From NCBI GenBank assembly GCA_018287875.1, contig JAGVVL010000025.1, positions 558,001 through 622,000 on the forward strand: a DNA stretch of 64,000 nucleotides, in the 5' to 3' direction. Origin of the DNA: Nigrospora sphaerica. Its lineage: Eukaryota > Ascomycota > Sordariomycetes > Amphisphaeriales > Apiosporaceae. Below the pieces are notes generated by a model. The model did no database searches and was not told where the DNA came from. It saw only the letters and a list, made by a program, of their open reading frames with translations. Every line of letters starts with the position of its first letter. Position 1 is the stretch's first letter. The translations under genes were made by a program, and so were the position numbers. Shown here in pieces: positions 25,531 through 36,610 of the stretch.

Positions 25531-25614
25531 ACCTACCCTACCTACTGTACCCAGCGAGTAGGTAAGTAGGGCAGGTACCTTGGCACATGGAACCTACCTA
25601 AAGTACCTACCTCT
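25531..25614. repeat. Cluster of TACCTACC motifs in both orientations
   Basis: Direct CCTACC units (25531-25546, 25591-25612) surround the opposite orientation GTAGGTAAGTAGGGCAGGT (about 25557-25576), so the block can fold back on itself. Similar units are scattered in other spacers of the window. Confidence 0.7.
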
Positions 25615-28182
25615 ATAGTAGCCAGCACGTCGATAGGATGAGGGAGGGCAATTGCAGAAGCGGCGCGCCTAATAACGACCCCGGCTCGCGTCCACCTTTG
25701 TCGACTGGCGCGAAGCCCGAGGGGGCGGCTTGGCTTGCCGCCTTCCGCCGGGTTACCAAGAGGCCAGGCATTTGGCGCTTTCGTCATCATGTCGAAGGCC
25801 GCGAAGCCTCCCCCCCTCGAGGGCGTCGCGGGCGCGAAAGCGAAAGCGCCGTCGTGCAGAGACAGAGAGAGGGGGGAAAAGAGGAACAGCCGGGGACACC
25901 TGTAATACGGCCTGCCTTCCCCCCTTGTTGACTGACGGTACGACGCCTACGGCAAAACAGCCCACTCGCGCGGTCCCTGGCCCATCCATCCCATGCCGGC
26001 TCCAGCGACCGAGGCCGAGGGGAAGCGAAGGGAAAATCACCCGCCACAACAACTACCGACGCCCCCCCCCGGTCCGTCATTCAGCCCCCAGCGAAGGAAC
26101 ATGGATGGATGGGTCCCTCGGTGACCATCATGCACTCATCATCAAACCCCAACAGCCCCCAACCCGCCGTCTCTGCCCTACCAACATAGTAGTACCCTTT
26201 TCGCTCACAACCTCGGAGGGCCGTGGGCAGCAACATGCCCAGGCGCAAATCGGCGTGCGCGAACCTGGTAGCGAAGGGGGCCACTACTCCGTACTGCCTG
26301 CAGTTCGGAGAGCGCCGCGTTGCAAGTCGGTTACCAATTGACTGTGCCTCACTCACATGGCCACGGAGCATCCACGACGGTCTGCCTCTCACTTCCCCAC
26401 GCTGACCGGTACGGAGCACGTTTGGACGGAACAGGCAGGCAATCCGCACTGCCGACATGTTTGTGGGCTTTTGTTGGGCAAGCATCAGGCCATCCCAGCC
26501 GATCAGTCAGCAGCTGTCAGCCTCCAATAGCCTGCGCTCGGAAGAAACACCGGACGAGGTAATTTGCAGTGGGCATCTCTTCTGGCGTCCATCCGCCGCC
26601 TAGCCGCCACCCACGTCCGCTCTTACGCCACACACACACACGCATACAGCCGCGTTACGGGGAGACGGAGCCGACGGAGACCGCGAACCTTCCCAGCCCG
26701 CCAAGCGCCCAGCTGCCTCAAATGAGACGGCGCCGCTGTCAGCGCGTTGGGCTAGCCGCCGGGGAACGCATACTACCCGATCGACCTTACCAGCCTCGGC
26801 CTACCGCCTGGCACTATAAAGGTCTTTGCCTAGCGGAAGCCGGCCTTTTGGGGGGGGGAGTCAACTCACTAGTCGCCCTGTATTGGTTTAAGCGCAGCTG
26901 TCACGCCTCTCGTACGATGTTGTGTCGAGCTCCCCCGGCGGCGGTAGCGCCCCGCGGATCCCGGTACCGTTCCGAGTCTGTAGTAGGGCAGCCAGTCGGC
27001 CTGCCAACATGGAGATGGCTATCTATAGTAGCTTCAAGACGGGGGAGACTTGGGGGCTCGTTGCCGATTAAGGGACAGCACGGGCGCCAGTGAACGCCGG
27101 CACGCGCGTCGCTGCTCTCATGTAGGCACGCTTCGTCATCTCCCGCGCCGAAGGGCTCGTTTGATAGTGACGGGCCAGACAGCGCAAGGCGTCCGCCTCA
27201 TCCAGGCCCTACCCATGCCCGCCCCCCGTACGCAGCTGCGCCGACGTCGTCAGTTCTGTCTATCCATATCCATGCCCCATGCCCATACCTACATCCTGGG
27301 ACCTTTCCCCATGGCGGCCTCCATCACAAAGGCAGGCCACCGCTTGCCGCCGCCGGCCGGGGGCTCCAGCTCTCTGGGGGATGCGCGGACAGGTGGGGAC
27401 GCGGTAGGGGGCGAGGCAGAAAATGGAGATTTGGCAGCGTATCATCAGTCCTCATCGGGGACGATGGCCTGCAGACAGGCACGGCCCATCATCATATCGG
27501 CCCCTGTTGTTCGGCGAGCATCCGCTTGGCAACGAGATTGCGTTTAGCATAGGCTTGGTACCAGGTCAGCGTAAAGTGGATGGGCCAAGGACCCGTGGCT
27601 CGTGGCCGGTCCCGTGAGCGAGGCCGTGTGCCGGTATCGACAAGGCAGGTTCCGCCGGATCGTCTGGCCGGGCCAGACGGACTGCCAGACGGAGGGCAGA
27701 TCCACTTGCTGGCCAGGGCTGCTGGCTTGGCTGGTCCTTCGCCCGCTGCAATCTCGATGGCCGTTTCATTTGACGCAACCGTGACCTGGGAAGATGAGGA
27801 CAGGGCGGTCGATATCACGTCACGCCCTGAGAACCGAAGATGAAGGTCTGGACTCCGACCAACACCAACACACGGCGGTGCGGGGGGAGGGGCCCAGGGA
27901 CAGCGCGTGCCAACCGCCCAGAGCAGCCCGCAAAGGCCTCTGGATATTGCCGCGTGGCAGTCCAGATTCTGAGGGGGAAAAGGGCACCAACAGGCGCTCG
28001 ACGATTGCGATGCTGTGGACTATGTAGGTAGATACTTGCCCGGAGCGGGTTGGTCGCCGGTGGCGGAGAGCCCGACTGTTGATACCTGCCAGGAGAGGCA
28101 TCTCGAGACGGGCGATGAGGGCAGCAGGGCGGCTCACGTCGCTATCGGACCACTCAGATGCCGACACCCGGGAAGGCCAGAC

Positions 28183-28265
28183 GGGGGTTGGGCAGGGCCA
28201 GGCAGGGCAGACAGACAGAGCAGGACAGGGCAGAGCAGGGCAGGACAGGGGCAGGGGCAGCCCTG
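28183..28265 (+). repeat. Degenerate GGGCAGG/GGACAGG minisatellite
   Basis: About ten imperfect copies of a 5-8 base unit (GGGCAGG, GGACAGG, CAGAGCAGG). The G-runs are regularly spaced, compatible with G-quadruplex formation. Confidence 0.75.
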
Positions 28266-31200
28266 GGCGACGGCGATGTCGAAGGACGGGCTCAACGGGG
28301 TCAAACGGTGGCAATGGCAACGGCGGGCTGCATGTTGCCAGCGGACCGGGGGGGATCCAAAGAGTAAAGCGGACACTGCCACCCTGGCGCTGCGGGCGGC
28401 ACATCAATGGACAAATATGGCAATTCGGTAAAACCCATCCCAATCCACAACACCCTGTACTGCGTCTGTCCCGTGCCCATTGGCAGCCTTCCCACTCCCA
28501 CCGCTCTGGTCTGCCTCCCCTCCCTCCCTTCCCCGCCGGGTTGTCGGCGGCGGTGGAGGGATGAAAGAGCTGCATGCAGCAAAGCACCACGACACCCACT
28601 TTGCTCCGGGCAAACCATGCCGGTCGCAGAAATTGCAGGAGCCCGGGACGCCCCGGGAGCAATGGCCATGTCGGAACAGAAGGGGCCCTGAAGAGGGGAG
28701 GGGAGAGAGATGGAGAGACGACGGGAGGGGTTTGAGAGTCTACGAAACGTGTTGTTACCCTGCGTGGGACGTCGCCAATCTGGAAGTAAGCGAGCGCTTC
28801 CCGTCGCTTGACAGAAACGGGTATCGGTCTGTCAGGTACGTACCGACCAGCCTTTTACTGCGGATGGATGGATGGAAGGATGGGTCAATGGGTGAAGAGG
28901 AAGAAAGGTTCCATTCCGTCCTATACTGCGCAGCCATGGGAAACGGGGCGACGGTTTACGGGGTACATACGGTGGTGGTCGCCCGCACCCTGGTTTCGAC
29001 ACGCACCTTACCTAAAGTAGTTGAACGAAAAGCACGCATACCCGGCTCTTTACACTACATGACCTACTTACCTAGCCAGCGCGGGGTTATGAGATCGGGC
29101 TGATGGAGGAGCCCGAGGAAGGAGGGGGGGGGGCGAGTGGTAGGCCGACGCAGAGCGAGTGACAGAGAGAGGTCGAGAGAAAAAGAGCGAGGGAGAGGTT
29201 GAGAGAGTTAACTGGAGCCCACATAGTATCCAATACGGGCAGTTTCCATGTGAGGGCGCCTGCCCATAACAACTACCTACCTACGACTACGACTCAACCG
29301 GAGACAGTCGTGCAGAGTGGAGCGCTGTACGACGGACCTTACTTTCTTTTAAGGTTTGTTCCGCTCGGGGACCATCAGGGATGCTCCCTGTCACGTCTTG
29401 GAGATGCCTGTCGCGCCCCAGTCTTGTTCAATCAGGGGCCTGGACAGTCCATTGTTTTTGCTGCCTGACTTGCAGGGCTAACCCAGTCTTTTGCCTGGAT
29501 CAAGTTTCGTTGCTCCAAAAGCCGTCGTATCTCCACCCGCTCGTGGCTGTTCTGGCTGTCTGGCGAGGTTTTGAAGCAAGGTCTCTCGTCTCCCGGTCCG
29601 TCCTCGTCCCTCTTGAAACTAGCGTCAGGCGGTAGCCCGGCACCGGCAGCAGGCGTCCGTACAAACATGACGATGCTGGAGCGCCTGTGGTGGAGTGATG
29701 GCGATGGGTGGCCCCCCTTGTCAGGACCGGGGCCGGCTATGTACGTACCGGGGGGGGAAGGGGAATGAGAGTGACGGCGCCACGGGGGTCGCTCCGAGGT
29801 TCTACCAGATGCTGCACATGGGTATGGGATCGTGACGCCGGCTCTCGAGACGACCTGCCTGCGCGGGCGACCAAAGAAGACCCTCCCTGCAGGCCTAGTG
29901 TAGTGGTACAACGCAACCGCGCGATGCATGGTGGAGTGCAGGTGGCTTGCTGCTGCTCCCGATGGAGACGTCGCGCAGACGTCCGCTCCTCGTCTCGGCT
30001 TCGCTTGGACGCGAGCCGGTCAATTCACAGCTTCACCACCAGCACCGCCGCCGGCCTGCCTCTCGAGCCCCCGTTTGGCTCCTCCCTCTTGCGCTGCCGC
30101 GCTCCGACATTCTGCTAGCCAAACACGCTCGCGACCACCACAATCTGGCGGGCCAGGCCCAAGCCAAGCCATCATGCCCGCCGCTGCACGAGCCGGGGCA
30201 ACGCAATGTGATCGCTTCTCTGACGGCCATTGGTGCCCGATCCAACCCCCCGCCCCTGCTCGCCCGCCCTCCGGTCCGCCGCCGGACGAGTATAGCTCAC
30301 GGCCCTCCCGGAAACACCTCCTTGATTGGTTCTGTACCCCATCCCCATGTCCTTCGCGGCTGTGTTCCATGCCGTGCCTCCCCCCCCCCCATGCCCGCGA
30401 TCATTGACGACTCCCTCCGCCCCCTTGTCGTACTTGCTCAGTCAGCATCCCACCTCCCACCCTATCCCGCCGGCAGGGAAAGGGGAGCGTGGAGGGTAAT
30501 CTCCAATGGCCAGAAGCAGATGCCAAGCCGACCACCCCCCTCCCCGGCAGCACGAAGCCAGCCCAGTCCCATTGGGACATGCACGGCGGGCGTTCAGGCA
30601 AAACCAATTCATGAGGCTCCCGCTTGCCTGCACGTCCCTTGTTCTGCAAGGCTCTAATAGGGTCAACATCAGCCGGCTCTCTCTCAACAAGACACACACC
30701 ACCTTCGAGCGCGGGGTCCGTGTGTACCCTGCAACCGCCCGGGACCCCCAAAATCTCTGTCATTTTCTACGTAGATCGTGGTTGATCCGAATGCCCGCCG
30801 CCGCGGTGACCTCTAAGAAAGCCCATTCACGCACGCGAACTTGGATCAGTCTCGGGCGAACATATCGGCCCCGTAGACATGGGACAAACCCAACAAACTG
30901 CAGAAACATGCGCGCGCGCCCGCCCGCCTTGCTTCTGCCGACTTGCCTCGTTGCCGCTGACGAGACGTTGACGAAAGCACGCGAGCGAGACAGCGGCAAC
31001 TGCTGTTCCCGCCAATCACGGTCCGGTCGAAGGTCAGTTCCTGCATAATAAGCAACCTCACATTTACGAGGGCCGGCCGTAACACGGAGCCATGTAGAAG
31101 CGCTAGGGAGAGCGCCGGCCACGTTACGGTCAGGACGCCTGCGGCCCTTAACACGAGCCTCCTTCGTCTCCAGTGGGTTTTGATGGGGAATGGGCCGATG

Positions 31201-31813
31201 TGCTTTGCAGATTTGCCTCCTTGATCGCTGGCCTCCGATGCGTGGTGCGCATACTCGCCGTCGATGCTGCCATCGCCGAGCTAAACCGCCACGGCGTGCC
31301 GACCCTGGCCACCCCGAGGGCAGGGAAAGCCGGCGATCAGGCTTTCACAATCCTTGTCAGAAGAAATTCTTCAGCCCAAAGGCCGCCCCCTCCCCTTTCC
31401 TGGACCCCGAGGGAAGCCGCCTTCTTGCAGGCGGGATCTCGGGTTGTCACGTCGAGTACGGAGCACAACTTGTTTTTCCTCCCCTCCCCCTTCCCCTGGG
31501 AAAGAGATCCGTCCCTGTTGGCCCTGTTCCCAAGCCCGCGGGTGCACGTCGGCAGTTCGTGCCCACTTTGCTTCTCCCGCCGGGGTTGACCCATGCTTGG
31601 GAGGGCGGGGGCCACCGGCGACAGAAATAGCTAGGGGCTACAGCTAGAGCGGGTGACATGATGTAGGCGAGGGTATGGTAATTACCGCATGAACCAGTTG
31701 TGTGCACATGAACGGGCCCGACCTGTTTCTCGTCCGCCCTCGGCCGTCCGCGGCAGGGGGCTGGGCCCGGTGCCAGACAGAAGGTACAGTGGCATAAGTC
31801 ACGGGCGAGGCAG

Positions 31814-31842
31814 TAGAGAGAGAGAGAGGGGGGGGGGGGGGG
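31814..31842. repeat. (AG)n followed by 15-base poly-G run
   Basis: Homopurine tract: AG repeat 31814-31827 then G15 at 31828-31842. Confidence 0.85.
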
Positions 31843-33432
31843 AGAGACAGGTAGACGGCGAATGGTTTGTATCGCCACGGCCTCGACGCCCCTCTGTCAC
31901 TGTTGCCGATCAGGCTCGAATGTGTTTCAAAACGTCTCCAAAGGCACATGCACCGGGCATGGCCACATGGAGACAGCGAAAGCGGCCGCTCCGGCTGTCG
32001 CTTCGGTCGGCCTGGCTGTGTATGTGGGAGAAGGAGAGGGTCTTCCCAGCCCACAATGCGTGCGCAATGTCCACAACCACGTAGACCCGCCAAGAAGATC
32101 CATGTGAAGCCCATCATTCGCTGAGGTTACCTAACTGTACGAATATGCTCTCTGTTCCGCCTGCCTCTCTCGGCCCGCCAAGCCAAGGCCCCCTTCCAAA
32201 AAGTAGCTGTGTGCGCTTGGCGCCGTTGTGGGCGGCCGAGAGCCCCTACGTGCCGCGACAATAGGCGGCCCATCGCGCCAGCACTATTGGAAATAATTGC
32301 TTTGCGCCCTTTTCTTTGCTTCGTTCCTCCCACGCGCCCGACCTCGATTTGGCAGCGAGCGCTAAGGGCGGCAGCAGCTGCGCGCAAGGTAGAGCGTAGG
32401 CCTGCCCGGGTAGAAGAAGTGTGCGGCCTGCGGAGCCTGGGCCTCGCTGTCCCTGGCTCCTCTCTCTTGCGCACAGCTCTCTGTTGCTGGGCTTCCTATC
32501 TGCCATCTCGTTTTTCCCCGTACCCATTTCTTCGCTCCCATCCATCCCACCGGCCAGTAGCGTCGTTCCTTAGGGCCCATCCATCCTGGAGGCCTGTTAC
32601 TGGCTCCGCAAACTGGGACCTGGAACTGGGACTGGAAACTGGGATTGGGACCGGGGACTTGGTTGGAGCCCGGACGGGGGTGCAGAGAGGAGACGCCAGC
32701 GCGAATACGTACCTCAATCAGAGCATAACCCCCTTCCCTTTCCACTCTCACGACTCCCCACGCGAAGCTCATGGGCGGTTCCGATGGGAACGGCTGGCCC
32801 ATTCTCCCGTCTACTTGCTCGTCCGTCCAATCCCTTTCTCAAACGCGTCCAGGCCCTGGGCCAGCGGCCGCTGTGGTAGGCCGCTGGGTGGCTCCCCCGT
32901 AAAGGTGAGTTGGGGGGCGAGCGAGCACTAAACCAGGGGGGGGAGGGGAGGACGAGGTCAACCGTAACGTCCACTCGCTCAGAAATTATCCTTACCGATG
33001 TCCAGACAGCCCGGGCTCCAGGGCTGCAAAACTCCATGTGGCCCACCTTTTATTATACTACGTACAAGTAGCATCCATCGTCATTCCAAAGATAGGGCAT
33101 CCCAATGCTGCTAAGCCTCTTTTCCCCTGGCGTGCTGCTGTTGCCGTTGTCTTGGGTGAAGACTCTTTACATGGAGGGTCCCTCGACGCAGCATTTCGTC
33201 GTGTACTTGGCCGGCCCCAATATATTGGCATAGCTGATTCATCTCAATATCGGCGCTACCGTCCCCATACGCCGTGAGCCTGGCTGCGTGCACCGCCGGT
33301 CTTTCTTGGGTCGTAATAGACGGAGACGCAATCATCTACGCGTATCCTTTCGGGGCACGCATGCCCCTTCATTCATCCCTCACTGTCTTTTCCGTCCGTC
33401 GGCCCTCCCTTCACACCCTCTCTCCAGCCCTC

Positions 33433-33488
33433 GCACACACACACACACACACATACACGCACGTACGCACGCACGCACGCACACATAC
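33433..33488. repeat. CA/CACG microsatellite
   Basis: CACACA repeat changes to ACGC repeats (GCACGCACGC), then returns to ACACA. Non-coding. Confidence 0.85.
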
Positions 33489-36172
33489 TCTGCCTGGTTC
33501 CTGGACGCGCCGGGGAGCCGAGGAAGTGACAGGAAACGAAGCAGGAGTGGACGTACCCGATACAAACCTGTGAGCACTGCCAGTTCGGCCGGTCGGTCGA
33601 GATGGCCTGTGACTAGCCCCTCCCCCCAGCGTGTCCGGCGTGTGGTGATCTAGGCTACAGGACGTTGCTGACGATTAGGTTTTCCTAGGGTCCAAGTTAC
33701 GTCGGCTACTTGGCGCTGTTGCCCATCAAACCCCCGTCCGGTAGGCCTCACACCCCCCCCCCTCCGTCTCCGTTCCAGTCAGTCAGCCAGCCCAGAGCCA
33801 GCCCTTCCAGGCCTCGCCCTGCCCACCCTGTCTGGCGGAAGCCTGACTGCTTCTGTACCAAAGGAAACGACCCCGTTGCATCGCAGCGCTCCCCAACCCT
33901 TGCCCCTCCCCCTGCTCCCACCCGGGTGCCCGTAGTCTTGTAACCTTATTGCGTTCCATGGACGACTGGCCAAGGGAAACGAACAGAACCCTGTGCCGAA
34001 TGCCACATCCCTACACATTCTCTCTGCACAGACGTATACCCACCACCCGGTACATACTCATCATATTCTCCTACAGACGCACCTGTGCGAAATAGAAGGC
34101 CTGCGCTGCCCTCCGATCACCTTGCGTACCTACATACCTCTCCCTAGCCGCATACGCCGCGTCCAAGCACCAACTGCCTAGGTTGATAGTACATCGACCA
34201 GCTCGACGTCAACCCGGCCCAGGGACGAGGAATTCGCCGACCCGGCCGCGCAGGTGATCCCCGGCAGAAGCGGCGACAACAGCGACGGCCGCCTTCCTAC
34301 GTCCGAGGGGCTTCGTTAGGTGCCTTGGTTCTGTCTCTTCATTTAGTGGTCTTTCCGCGTCGCCAACAGAAACGGACGTGGGTTGAGCAGCTGCGAGACG
34401 CAATCATTTTATTTATATAGATGACGGTAGAAGCCAAGCACGGTATCCAGGTCCAGCCAACACTGTCAGCACCATCCCTCGTACCCTTTCACCAGAAACC
34501 TCCAAGATCGGAGGAGCCGCGGTAGCAGCGGGAAGAAACAACGGCGAATCCCCCGTGCCAGCAACCACGGGCAGCTTGAGGTATGTACCACGGTCTCTTT
34601 TCTCCTGTGTTGCGTCCTGATCACCACCCTATCCGTCACCACCACTCATCCCTCCGCGGGCCCCCTTCCTGTGCAGCCGGACGGGTTTCATGGATCATGG
34701 GGCTTCAAGTTCAGACCACTTGCTCGTCATCCATCCATTGCATGCCTGGATGGCCCATGGAGGCTGCGCACTGGCGGTGCCCGTCCACCCCGAAGCACGC
34801 ATCCCCGTACCTGGGCCAGGACGGGTCGTCGTCTCTGTTTTCGTCCTCCCCCTCCCCCTCCTTGGCGCCTGGTGAGGACTTCGTTTGCTGGCCTCCCCAC
34901 CCCCCTCGATCCTCTTGGCCCGTGGCATGGCCATCCCGGCTGCCGGTCCGTGAGGGCCAAGCCCGGAACAGACATGCATCCAGACAGTGTGTGCCAGTGC
35001 CCACGAGCCATGTCGGGACCGGGTCCTCGAGGTAGCAGAGAGGGAAAAGACCCCCCGGCCCACTTTCCAATCTCCAATCCGAATCCATCGGAACCTGAGG
35101 GACGTCCATGAGTGAACGGACGACTGGGGGCTCTCTTTCACTCTCGCCCTCTCGCCCTCTGGGTCTCTGTGCTGGGTCTGCCCCGGGTTGAGGCGGGCGT
35201 GCAGCGCAGGTGTAGACCGGGCAGGCCAGGCAGTGCGTGGAAAGGCCTCAACCCAATTCCATCCCTCCACAGCCCTGGTCACTCATACCCCATCCATCTT
35301 ATCCCACTCTGGCCCTTTCGCTATCCACCGTATCATGGATACACCCCGGTGGTCCCGGCTGCTTCTACCCCATGCCACGCCAGTTGCAGATGTCTTGTTA
35401 AAAGGCCCGCTGACCATTTCCTGTTGAAACCACCAGCAGGACGATCCTCAGCCTTGTTGCTCTTAACCGTCTCCGCGCCGTTGTCGTTGCCGTCGTGTAG
35501 CTTCCCGTGTTTTGTTCCGAGGGTACAAGAGGAACACACCCCTCCGGTTTTCCTTATACAATACGAAGCAGGCTCGCGCTTTGCTCAACCGCTTCCTTCC
35601 TCACTTGCCCACGCCCGTCCACTCCCTTTGGGATTCAAACCACGCATATCGCAGGCGGAGCAACAACTCCAGCAGCAGCAGCAGCAGAAGCGGCAACACC
35701 GACAGAAAACGGCAACAACGCCCATATCGGACACCAGATCACTCTCACACCCCATCTCAAAACGCCTACCGCCGCCAGTACATCATCGTCCTGTGCCAGT
35801 TACCTAGTGTGGCCTGGCTACCACATACAAAAAAAAACCACCCCCCTCGGCACGCGTGCTCTTTTCTCTCTCCCTCTCTTTCTCTCGGTTCCTCCCACCC
35901 TCCATCTAATAGTACGCACGCGCATACATACACACTCGCATACGTGCACGCCTCGCTATCCCCCCTCAAACCGCTCATCCCACCCCCCTTCGCTACCTAC
36001 TTCGCCTGGCGCCGCCGCTAAGTTAGCCACCGCGTGTACCGCCTACTTCGACGGCGCACTACCTGCTCACAGACAGGTCGGTCCCTGCCGGTACTTGGAG
36101 GTACTTGGCTGCCATAAGCTTTTGCCCGTGGCTGTCCCTGTACGGCGTCGCCTCGCTGGGTCGACGCACTGA

Positions 36173-36355
36173 ATGAGGCTACTTCTCCCTGCCTCGCAAA
36201 GCTTAAAACGCTTATGGCACCCGCAGTTCCTCGTCCTTTGGTCTCTAGTTCTCCTTAAGGAACAGCTTGCGTGCGCGCCTCCGTGCTCCTCTCACTGTTG
36301 AGCACAAGGGGACATGCACAGTCTGCAAGACATCTCGAGCCGGCCAAAACTCTAA
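36173..36355 (+). promoter_or_regulatory. Three short upstream ORFs in the proximal leader of the WOPR gene
   Basis: Three small frames precede the WOPR start at 36611: 36173-36301 (43 codons including stop), 36214-36258 (15 codons) and 36314-36355 (14 codons). The first overlaps the second. If this DNA is in the mRNA leader they could reduce translation of the main ORF. No transcript start is known from sequence. Confidence 0.4.
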
Positions 36356-36610
36356 AGTGCCTCTTTGGTGGTAGCCGTGCCCCAAAGTCCCCAAAGGATC
36401 CCAAGTACCTTGCGAACTCTGTGCTTGCGCGTGTCCTCGCTTGCATCAGACAAAAACCCCGCCGCCTTCGTTTCTAGCAGAAGGCACAGCTCCAGCTTTC
36501 CCCTTCCATCTCTGAATATCCTCCCAAAGAACCACACCCACCACCCCTACCGCGTCTGAAGCGAAACGAATCCCCCCGGCAGCCGCCCTTTATCGAGTCC
36601 TCTCATCACA

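Larger units (their letters stand above)
21935..36610. other. 14.7 kb block without supportable protein gene, upstream of the WOPR regulator
   Basis: All frames here are short or composition-driven (Pro/Arg/Ser/Gly-rich) and none shows a domain, a plausible exon chain or a tRNA. It holds microsatellites (TG, CT, CA), a GGGCAGG-type minisatellite, a poly-G run, and clusters of TACCTACC motifs. The last part (about 35100-36610) has CT-rich tracts, CAG repeats and short uORFs, and probably belongs to the leader and promoter of the WOPR gene. Wor1-type genes are known for very long upstream control regions, so this block is best read as regulatory and possibly transcribed non-coding DNA. That reading is inference. 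Confidence 0.55.

Noticed and set aside
27820..28662. 280-codon minus-strand open frame
   Set aside because: Contains translated minisatellite (PCPALPCPA repeats); no domain or conserved-looking segment.
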